From: Chromera velia
Taxonomy: Eukaryota > Sar > Chromeraceae
Length of the DNA stretch: 30,160 bases
Direction: 5' to 3'
Assembly: GCA_018398765.1 (NCBI GenBank)
Contig: JAHBMJ010001542.1
Coordinates: forward strand, 1 to 30,160
Shown: piece after piece, positions 16,135 through 24,891 of the stretch
Numbering within the stretch: position 1 is the first letter of the stretch
How the letters are laid out: each line of letters starts with the position of its first letter
Made by a program: the position numbers and the translations under genes
The notes under the pieces: model-generated
Told to the model about the DNA's origin: nothing
Databases searched by the model: none
What the model saw: only the letters and a program-made list of their open reading frames with translations

Positions 16135-17499
16135 CAGAAGAACGACGAATCTGTCATGTGCCCAATGGATGTATGGCCACTCGCGGGTATGGAAGAGAGG
16201 ACCCGCACGTCGCATTCTCGTTCTGTTCTTTGTTCTGTTCTTTGAAAGGGGTAAACGGTCCCAAAAGAGAGAGAGCTAAATGACAAAAGAAGCAAGAAAA
16301 TCCAGCCGGATGGTCACTTACCAAAAAGAAAGAGAAGAGGCAAGAAAGAGCGGAAGAAAAAGAGGAGGCAGTCGGCTGATGTTGATGAAATTGTTTATGA
16401 GGTCTTCTCAAGCTGTTCCTTCCCCCTCGCCCGATGATTCTTGCCCAGCATTTCGTTTGGGCTTCTTGTGTGTCTGTATGTGTCTGTGTGTGTTTGAAGA
16501 ACGGAATTGATCGCTACTCTCCAAAGCAATGCAGAAGCATCTCTTCTCTTCTGTTGTTTCTGACTGACTCTGGAATTCTTGAATTCAGACAGCGAGGGTT
16601 AGGTGGGTAGGTTGTGACCTGGTGTCTTTTCTTTTTTGTTCACTCGGTCCCTTTTTTCTTTCACATTACGTTTTCCTTTTTATTCATGCGTGTTTCTTAG
16701 AGCAATCCATCCATCCATCCAAACAGGCGAAAGAGGAAAAGGAAAGGAAAGGCGATGCAAGCATCGGAGAGAGATATGCTGTGCAAAAGAGAAGTCAGGC
16801 AGAAAAATACGTGAAGCACGCAGAGAGAAAGTCATGTGCAGAAAAGGAACCAAGCAAGCAAGAGCGGGAACGTTGCATTGATCCATTAATCAACCGTGAT
16901 GAAGAAGCAATGCTAGAAGCCATGGCAACCATTCTGTTCCTTCCATCTGTTGCTCAGTTGACCCGTCAGAATCTGCAGGCTGATGTAAACTTGTGCACTC
17001 CCCATGCAAGACTCAAAACGAAAGCAGCAGACACCCTAAGGGAGTTGCAGTAGAGTCGATCCTCCCCTGCCACTGCATGCATGCATGGTTGATGGACGTG
17101 ACAGGGCGTCCTTCATCAGTCACCTCCATGTGTCCAGAGTTTGCGTGGGAGGAGAAAGAAGCAATAGGCAGCTGACCGAGAGACAGAAAGCTCGCTGGCT
17201 GTCTACACTACAGCCCGCCCACCTAGGCCCACAATCCAAAAAGTCATCTGATAGTCAACAGTAAGTAATGATGCAGGTGGACCGTTGTAAGTATGTAATT
17301 TCAGCCGGAGTCCTGGGCCTCCTGGCCGACCGTCACTAACCACGTGTACCGCCGTGACAGTAGATTCTCAGTCTAGTTCTCAGTAATTCTGAAAAGAAGT
17401 GCTATTTGATTTTTTTCTTTTTCTTGTGGCTCTTTTTTTTTGGATCCAGGTTGATTGATTGATTGATATGTTCCGCCCTAGGGCCTTCCCGCTATGTCT

Positions 17500-18060
17500 A
17501 TCTGTCGCCAGAGCCAGCAGTTTTCAATCTAGTTTCCAATCGATGTGCAGGCATATATATACATACTAGAATCAATGAATCGTATTTTATCTACGTCAGC
17601 TTAGAATATGGTTTATTAACTTTTAAAAAACTAGATTCATGCAAGTTATGTATGCCTACGCTATAAAATATATTATATAACAGGTAAAAATCACTGATAG
17701 AATATGAAATCATATAATCCTAATAATTTGATTTGCATCATTCTCGGCATGATTTAAGTTCGTTAAACCTGCATTATCAGCGAACCACTTCTACAGCTCT
17801 CACCAATTATTTTTTATTTTAAAAATTCAAACAGTGACAAACACTCGATCATTAGTAAAATTAACTGCATGATAATAAGAACAGCAAGTTAACAATGAAG
17901 GCAAGCAACTAAATCTCTATACTGGTCTCTATATAGATCTCTATTTTAATCGATCTTTACATATATATTTAAACTCTCGTTTCCCAATCATGCTGGGAAT
18001 ATTAGCTCATTTCAGACCTAGTTTCAGACATTTCTAGAATTCTTCAGACGAGCTCCCTGT
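17500..18060. other. AT-rich island downstream of RPS5
   Basis: Composition changes sharply from the GC-balanced, purine/pyrimidine-blocked neighbourhood to AT-rich sequence with TATATATA words. No open frame of note is present. Segments at 17546-17573 and 17635-17661 are imperfectly inverted copies of each other (shared AGGCATA...TACATA core), giving a possible fold-back. It could be a decayed mobile element or a boundary region. No terminal repeats or target duplications could be found by eye. Confidence 0.5.
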
Positions 18061-18639
18061 ATTCACTGCTGCATGTGTTACTCGATCGCAATCACCGGAT
18101 CGATCCTTGCAGCTAGTGAAACTTCGACACCAGACCTGTGCTCCCTCTGCCGCCCTCTATTGCCGCATCCGAAAAGACGAGGAAGAGAGCTGAGAGTCAC
18201 AGTTCTAGCAGTTCAGCAGAAAGAGGCAGACGGATCCAGAGAGACGAACAGCCATTGCCTGCCTGATTGGCCAGCACCACAGAGTAGAACCTGGAGCGGC
18301 CAAAAAGGTGCAGCCGCCCGTCCCTGCATGACGAAAAGACAGATAAAAAGCGGTTCAAGCGAAGCAAGCAATGAAGTGGTTGACTCACGAAGGCTTAGAA
18401 AAGTCGCAAGCCATGAAGACACACATGTGCCAGGCTTGTTCAACGGCTCATGCTTTCTCATAAAGATATCCAGACGACCTGCCAGCATGCATACACAAGA
18501 GACAGACCATCTCCGTGGGCATCTGCATACACCACCATGTCTCCTATGCCCCCTTCCCCCTTTTCAGCGCTCGAACAACATAAGGGGAGGAAAAGACTCA
18601 CCCCTGGACGCCCACCCCCCGAAGTCTCCCGCGAGGCAT

Positions 18640-21600
18640 TTAACGGTTTGCCTTGGCGACACGCTCGATCTCATCCTTCTTCTTGATGGCGTAGGAGTTG
18701 GAAGACTCCTGCATGTTTGGGCGGAGAGAGTGAGAGAATGCAACGAAAATGAGGGCGTGCGACGACGAAGTAAAAGAAACGCAGTACCGAGAGCGACATG
18801 AAAGGCTTTGAAAGGTAATTCTGTTTTGAAAGGTAATTTCCCTCTGCACTCAGTGTGTGCATGTGTATGCCTGAGAGAAAAGAAAAATCTCAAGCTCCCA
18901 GGTTGGCGCAGCAATCTGTCTCTGTGATTCCCTAAAAAAACAGAACAAAAAAACAAAAATTTGAATAAGAAAAGAAGACAAGTCAACACTTACCTTGGCG
19001 CAGTTGATGATCTCGTCGGCGAGGCACTCAGCAATGGTCTTGATGTTTCTGAAAGCGCTGGTGCTGCACGCGGAAAAGAACAGGTAGAAGACAATGTTGA
19101 TACGCGCACTCTGTCACCCACACTCACCAACTCACACCCACCCTCACCTCTCTCTCTCTCACACAGAGGCAGGGAGGGAGGGAGGGAGAGAGAGAGAGAG
19201 AGAGAGCATCGTTAGGAGGGAGAGCAAGAGAGATTCGCAGAACGGAGGACTTGGCACCCCACTGAACGATGAGTGCACATCTTCGTCAGCAGATGAATCC
19301 GAAAACGTGCACAGGAAACAATAACTTCACGAACCCCCCCCCGCCCCCCCCCCAAAGGTCCATCAACTAACCGAGCGCCAGTGCAGATCAACCAGATGGC
19401 CTGCAGGCAGAAAGAAGACACAAAGAGAGAGAGGGGGGGGGNNNNNNNNNNNNNNNNNNNNNNNNNNNNNNNNNNNNNNNNNNNNNNNNNNNNNNNNNNN
19501 NNNNNNNNNNNNNNNNNNNNNNNNNNNNNNNNNNNNNNNNNNNNNNNNNNNNNNNNNNNNNNNNNNNNNNNNNNNNNNNNNNNNNNNNNNNNNNNNNNNN
19601 NNNNNNNNNNNNNNNNNNNNNNNNNNNNNNNNNNNNNNNNNNNNNNNNNNNNNNNNNNNNNNNNNNNNNNNNNNNNNNNNNNNGGGGGGGGAGGGAAAAG
19701 AAATAACCAGACGTTGGATATCGCAGAAAAGTAAAAAAGAGAAGACCAGCGAGGTAGAAGACAAGAAAGCTTTCTGTTGTATCACCTGCATGGGCAGGCG
19801 GGTACAAGAGAAGAGCACAGGGGACGAGACTCATTCACAGGGGGAGGGACTCCACGTGCAGACGGGCAGAACGACTAAAAGGTAGGTAGGTAGGTCAGCC
19901 AGCCAGGCAAGAAAAAAGAAGGACACGAACCCACCCCACCGACCTGGTTGACACGGCGGAGAGGGGACACATCGACGGCCTGACGTCTGACAACACCCGC
20001 AGATCCTGCACAGGCACCCAGGCAGAAGACAGAGTGCACACGCATGAAAAAGAAAAAGAATCATGCTTATGGTACCCGAAAGCAAAGACATATAGTCTCC
20101 GTGGATTCACTTCAACATCACATACGGTCTCACAGCCAGCAACAACTCTCCCGATGGAGCCAACCCGGACAGAGCACAGATGCTCATGTTTCCTGCTTGC
20201 CAACACAGACGCATGGCGCCTGTCTCTCACTCATTGGGTAGACGTCATTCAATGCAGTGCCGGGAGAGTCTCGTGGGAACTCTGCTTCATTCCCTGCCGT
20301 CACCCTTGCTCTTTCTCTCACGACATCCCTCACGCCAACACAGCCTCTGCACACCCTGATGGAAGGTTTTCCCTTGCAGATCCCCTCCTGAAGGAAATGA
20401 TCCGACAAGATCTCGCTCTGCTGTCTCCACTATGCCCATTCATTTTTCTTCTGTTTTTTCTAATGAATTTGCATCACAACTTGGCCGTTGCAGAAATCTC
20501 TCCCCTCCCCTACAGAGGTTCGTCCACTGTATGCCCTCTATGCCCTCGTCTGCATGAAGTCCAACAAAGTTCCGCCTGCCTTCTTCTTCCATACATGCAC
20601 TCATATAGATCGCCACGTAGTCAACGGTTCTACATGAATCTTGAGAGGAAAAGGGAAGGGGGAGAAACTCAAAGGTAAACAGGGTATCGATCGATCCACA
20701 TTTAGACGAAACAAGTCTACTGACAGACCGATACGGGTGGAGTCCTCTCTAGGTCCTCCGTTCTTGACGGCCTCCACGAGAACCTGGATGGGGTTCTTGT
20801 CGGTCAGAAGGTGAATGATCTCAAAGCAGTCCTTCACAATGCGGACTGCCATCATCTTCTTACCGTTGTTCCTGCAATCCATTCAATTCAATTCAGTCAA
20901 GTCAGGGAACAAGCTTTGAAAGGAAAACCTGGACCAGGGGTTAAAACGCTTCCAAGACTCCAGGTTTTTCTTTCGTTGTCGCCCCAATTGCAGAATTCTC
21001 TCTGCATCCCCTCTCTTCCACCCTCAAATCGATCGACAGGCCTTCGGAGGGCTGCCAAGCAGTCTAGCACTGGAACACCCCACCTCCTCGGACAAGCTGC
21101 CACGGACAAGCTTCGCCCTTAATTCTGTGTCCTGCTGCCTTGTCTGACGAAAGAAATACCGAACCTCCACCTCACACCATTTCAGGGTCCGCCCGAAGCA
21201 TTCCCCTGTCCTTCTTTTCTGCAGCCTCGCTCGATACACTTTTCCTAAACTCCGCACTACATAGAGTAGGGCGACGGGGTACCGTGAAGTGAAGGTGCAT
21301 GGACCCAGAAGGAAAAAAGCCCCAACCCCCCCATCGTCACAGCAGGGTCACAGTGATGCAGCAGTGCCCGCATTCACGATGGATAAAACTAACCTTCCCT
21401 TGCGCATGAGGGAGGAGACCAGACGCTCCACAATGGGGCAGAGAGCCTTGCGGAAACTGCAAGTCAGCCAGTGGGAAAGAGGGAGCACAGTTACTTGGAC
21501 AGTAAGGCAAGGAACGTGCGACCCCCCCTCAAAGCGGACGAAAGGAGGTCAACAAAGAGACCACTGATGCTGGCTCTTCTCAATCCAGATCTTCAGTCTC

Positions 21601-22434
21601 ACTTGGTCTTTTGCACACAAGCAATACTGCATTCAACTCCCTCAGGAGTCCTCCGACGCACGCACTGACCGCTTCTTCTGGTATCTGCCGGCAGTGTGAG
21701 GCAGGTAGACCATAGCCTTCTGTTTCACAGCGATGTAGTCCTGCATTCATGGACAAGAGAGAACGAAGAAGGAGCGAGGATGAAGAAGTCTATTTCAGTC
21801 TCGCCATGCTTTGCCCAAATATTCCCTTGGTGGCAGGTTAGAAAGGGACAAAGCAGGACGGAGAAACACCGTTGATGCACACGAAGACTCAAAAGAACGG
21901 CGGGGAGCAAAGCACAAGAAGGTATGATCTCGCAGAGCACTAATTTCACCGGCACGCCCACAGTCTTCACGAGAAGCTGAAGTCATTTCACAGAACTAAG
22001 CACAGGCTGGGAGGTCCACCATTTGTCATCTTCAAAGTGGGGTAGAGCCACACAAACGGTTTCAACGCCACCTTGTCATGCAGAGATAGCATACACCACA
22101 GCACACAAGACAGCCGACTGACCACAAGGGAGAGGTCGACAACGTCGACACCCTCGTAAGACCTGCACAGAAGAAGCGGGCAGGGCATGACAGTCAGCAC
22201 TTGAAAGCTTCATGGGTCCATGTGTTTCCATGTCTTCCTTTTTCCCTCTCTGAAGATGTGAGAACATGTGCACCAAAGCTCGCCCTCCGTAGAAGAGAAG
22301 ACCCAAAAAGCCAAAAGGCAACATCATGCACACTCATTCCAGCCCCTGATAGCCCCGAATCACCCCCCGAAAGTCCCAATGTGCTCTAAGATGACTGACC
22401 ACCTGCCGAAAAGCTTAACCTCGGGAGCCGCCAT
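18640..22434 (-). CDS. RPS5: 40S ribosomal protein S5 (uS7)
   Basis: Nine minus-strand exons: 22434-22400, 22162-22123, 21740-21670, 21456-21394, 20871-20729, 20005-19944, 19400-19372, 19063-18994 and 18708-18640. They total 582 nt, 193 aa, in one unbroken frame. uS7 sits in the head of the small subunit, near the mRNA exit and E-site tRNA. Recognisable segments in order: [19 protein letters not shown] (6-24), [20 protein letters not shown] (26-45), [112 protein letters not shown] and the C-terminal [20 protein letters not shown]. Length is slightly below the usual 200-207 because the N-terminus is short. ATG at 22434 has A at -3 and G at +4. Every acceptor is TGCAG. Donors are GTCAGT three times, GTTAGT twice, GTCTGT, GTCGGT and GTAAGT. 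Intron 6 contains the assembly gap. Confidence 0.97.
19171..19206. repeat. GGGA/GA microsatellite in RPS5 intron 7
   Basis: AGGGAGGGAGGGAGGG followed by about ten GA units, in the intron between exons 7 and 8. Confidence 0.9.
19442..19683. other. Assembly gap (242 N) in RPS5 intron 6
   Basis: The gap is bordered by G runs on both sides, which suggests assembly stopped in a G-rich, purine-only repeat. No RPS5 exon is missing, since the exons on either side join in frame with a complete protein. Confidence 0.98.
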
Positions 22435-22514
22435 GTTTACTGTCTTCGACTGGGAAGGTGGGTGGGAGGAAATAGATGAGCGGTCGGATCGAGCCGTTTC
22501 TCCCAATTTCACCC

Positions 22515-22522
22515 TGCATGCG
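22515..22522. promoter_or_regulatory. TGCATGCG element 80 bp upstream of RPS5
   Basis: TGCATGCG reads CGCATGCA on the coding strand, about 80 bp upstream of the RPS5 ATG. A YGCATGCR-type element has been described in promoters of ribosomal protein genes of Toxoplasma, so position and sequence both fit. Binding here is not shown. Confidence 0.5.
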
Positions 22523-23502
22523 AGTCCCGAACTTAATTGTAGAGCTGAGGGTGTTCCGATTTTTTCCGCGCGACGCATGGAGGGCAGCTCAGAAAGGCCC
22601 CAGAATGCATAACTTTATTGGATGAGAGCCTCAACGGACTGAGAGCACAAACCTTGCAGATGACTCGACATTTGGGTCGATAGGACTCCAATTGTGTGTA
22701 ACAACAAGAGCGACGAGGCGACGGATGTAGACGGATGAGCAGCTGCGAAGAGGGAACACTGGAGGGGACGGCCGGGTTGGACCTCTTTTCTTCGTTGGCT
22801 TCTCTCTCTGTTGGTTCGGAAAAGGGGGGGACGGGGAGTCTTAGTTAGAGGAATCTGATGGCAAAGGCCTTTTCCCATTCAATTTTGACCCTCTCTGTCT
22901 ACCAGTCAGATTTTTCTGCAGGTGTGTGGGGAGATGTGCCTTTGGAGGCATGTGAAGGGACGAAAACATTTCTCAAACCTTTTCCACCTAGATACACTTG
23001 TGACGCATATTTAATAGTAATCCTCACGCCTCCTCACTGTCTTGCTTAATCCCTATATGAGCGCTAGATAACGCTGGCTACTATATATTTATATATATTC
23101 TGGCCGAGGACCGCAAAATAACATCAATTGTGTGAGTATATCTGGATGACCGCAATTATGATGGGCATGAATGTCGGTTTCACACTTGTGGTGCTACTCT
23201 TAATCTAATTATACTGTTCCTCCTTTCATTGGTAGTCGAGGGTCTTTCAGAGGCCAGTCAGTTTTCTCTTTTCCTTCTTGTAAATACAAGCTACAGTTAG
23301 AGTTCACTTTTCATCACCGTTCATCTCCGTAGGAAGCCCCAATGGATAAAAAGAAAAACAATACTGACCTATACCCGTATATCACTTCAAATGGAATAAA
23401 GATATCCCACGCAATCTGTTTCTTTTTCTCGTTTCCCCCTCCCTTCCCCTCCGTCATCCTTCATGCACTATCCCCTTCATCTCTCCTTACTCACCCCCCC
23501 GC

Positions 23503-23683
23503 CTTCTCTCCAGGGCCAGCCAGTCTGCACACATAGATGGATGGATGGATAGATGGATGGATAGATAGATCATCATAGATAGCTGATTGGTTGACTGGCT
23601 GGCTAGCTGGCTGGCTGGCTGGATAGATAAAAATGTGACAGTACAGCTTATTTGGCAACCTGTAGGAAGGACATAACAGAGAG
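23503..23683. repeat. Diverged partial copy of an AP2-gene exon/intron junction
   Basis: CTTCTCTCcagggccagccag followed by a GGAT/GGCT array, then GTGACAGTACAGCT and TGGCAACCTG, matches 28819-28933. There the same words flank the acceptor of an AP2-gene exon. Similarity outside the array is roughly 85 percent by eye. The GGAT/GGCT array (about 23535-23625) is expanded relative to the other copy. No open frame is preserved. Confidence 0.7.
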
Positions 23684-23859
23684 AACATTCACATGGACCT
23701 GGGACTCAGACTGAACCCTCTCAAAGTGATTCACAACAAAACAGCTTCTGCAGGGCGAGCACAGGTTAAAGCATGAAAAGAAGATATTCGTTCTTTTTTT
23801 AGGCGCTAAGTAAGAGACTGACACAGTGATACCGCAACACGTTGTCACGTTTGAGTACA

Positions 23860-24330
23860 TAGATAATAAATATATTTTTTAAAATATTTTTTATATTATA
23901 TATATATATTTTAAAAAAATTAATTATAAAGAGGCTGTAAGAATGCTATGATCGCTTCTAAAAGAGTTTAAAAGCATTTTGTAGCAACTGCGCCGCAGGC
24001 AAAAATTTTATTTGTGAAACCCATTTTTTTACCCTTTTTTTTTCGGCAGTAACTAAGTCAGAAATGTCTATTGCCGGCAGACCGGCAATTGCCGGCAGCG
24101 AAGGGTCATTGCCGGTAGCGATCGCAACCCTGCTTCACAAATATTATCAGAAACATGTTGCAAGTCTCAAAAAACTGTTTGCGCGATAAAAATATTTTTT
24201 ATATTTGCAATCACAATCGTAATTGGCTGTATGAGTTTGCCAAACTAGTTGCCAAATTGAGTTGGTCCTGGTGTACATCTAAAAAATAGTAAAAAATAGA
24301 TATAAATGAAAATCTTCAAATGTCTCACAA
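23860..24330. other. AT-rich island with near-pure AT core
   Basis: 23863-23930 is almost only A and T, including TATATATATATA and T runs. Further AT-rich sequence follows on both sides of a small GC-rich palindrome cluster at 24070-24120. It looks like a matrix-attachment or boundary-type sequence, or a decayed element. No gene is seen. Confidence 0.5.
24070..24120. repeat. ATTGCCGGCAG repeats and palindrome
   Basis: ATTGCCGGCAG occurs at 24070-24080 and 24088-24098, and as ATTGCCGGTAG at 24108-24118. An inverted copy between the first two gives the 14-bp perfect palindrome CCGGCAATTGCCGG (24082-24095) and a hairpin TTGCCGG-CAGA-CCGGCAA (24071-24088). This GC-rich cluster sits alone inside an AT-rich island. 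Confidence 0.85.
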
Positions 24331-24623
24331 TGGTATTATAAACACATTCATAAATTGTTTTGTGTTGTCAGTACATACTTGGATGCATCACACAATGACG
24401 CCTAAGTTTTTCATTTTTGGAAAAACGGCTTCAATATGGGCCAAAGACCGCCTCCACCTGCTTTATTCTGCTCTAAAGACATTTTGTTACTGCATCAATT
24501 CTTCATCCGAATAAGCCATTAAATGCTCAAGCAGGTGGAAGAGGTTTTAGCGTGCAGACAAAAAGGAAGAAAAAATGACATTTTCAGCCTCGTGTACACA
24601 GATTTATTTACACTGGTACATGC

Positions 24624-24853
24624 ACGAACCTCTCCACGGATCCCCCCATCGATCAACGGCTCCTCCATCCGACTGCCGACTCCGTCTTCCTTTGACGAAC
24701 CTCTCCCCAGATCCCCGCATTGCCACCCAACTCCCCACCCTGACTTCGCATGCATCCCGTCACGCCATACCCTCTGATGCCTGAGAGTACGGAAAGACAG
24801 TCCCCCCCTGGATCAAGCGCTCCTCCATCCGACTTCTGACTCCATCTTCCTTT
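24624..24853. repeat. Interspersed direct repeats in the AP2-gene 3' flank
   Basis: ACGAACCTCTCC plus GATCC (24624-24649) recurs at 24695-24720 with three changes. The adjacent 43-bp unit GATCAACGGCTCCTCCATCC... (24651-24693) recurs at 24811-24853 with about five changes. They lie just downstream of the AP2 stop codon, probably in its 3' untranslated region. Confidence 0.85.
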
Positions 24854-24891
24854 ATATATGACAATGACTTCTCCTCTCTCTTCCCCATCTC

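Larger units (their letters stand above)
8296..18639. other. 10.3-kb interval with no recognised gene
   Basis: From 8296 to about 10000 the plus strand is T/G-rich with TGTCTGTC runs, resembling the sense strand of the helicase introns, so much of it may be the helicase 3' untranslated region. Between about 11000 and 17000 the plus strand is mostly purine-rich (for example 11350-11560, 12050-12350, 13250-13650, 14660-14760, 16030-16370 and 16720-16900). That is how a minus-strand transcript with pyrimidine-rich introns would look. Many frames of 60-150 codons are open on both strands, but none matches a family I know. A candidate exon at 14348-14430 (minus) has the local splice signals. From about 17200 on the sequence becomes AT-rich. 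Confidence 0.6.
22435..24891. other. Spacer between RPS5 and the AP2 gene
   Basis: It contains the RPS5 promoter (22435 to about 22650) and the 3' flank of the AP2 gene. Between them are AT-rich blocks (about 23040-23320 and 23860-24500), a GGAT/GGCT array and a degenerate copy of part of the AP2 gene. No credible coding gene was found. Open frames at 22615-22878 (minus) and 24320-24514 (plus) have no recognisable domain. Confidence 0.55.

Noticed and set aside
16622-17053. Plus-strand frame ending ...AMLEAMATILFLPSVAQL...
   Set aside because: Protein-like by eye only. The upstream part is purine low-complexity and the opposite strand is equally open. No family match.
18073-18801. Plus-strand open frame of 242 codons
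   Set aside because: It is antisense to the last RPS5 exon and its 3' flank, with no domain.
23531-23630. Regular GGAT/GGCT units considered as a CRISPR-like array
   Set aside because: No spacers of constant length; this is a tetranucleotide microsatellite in eukaryotic DNA.
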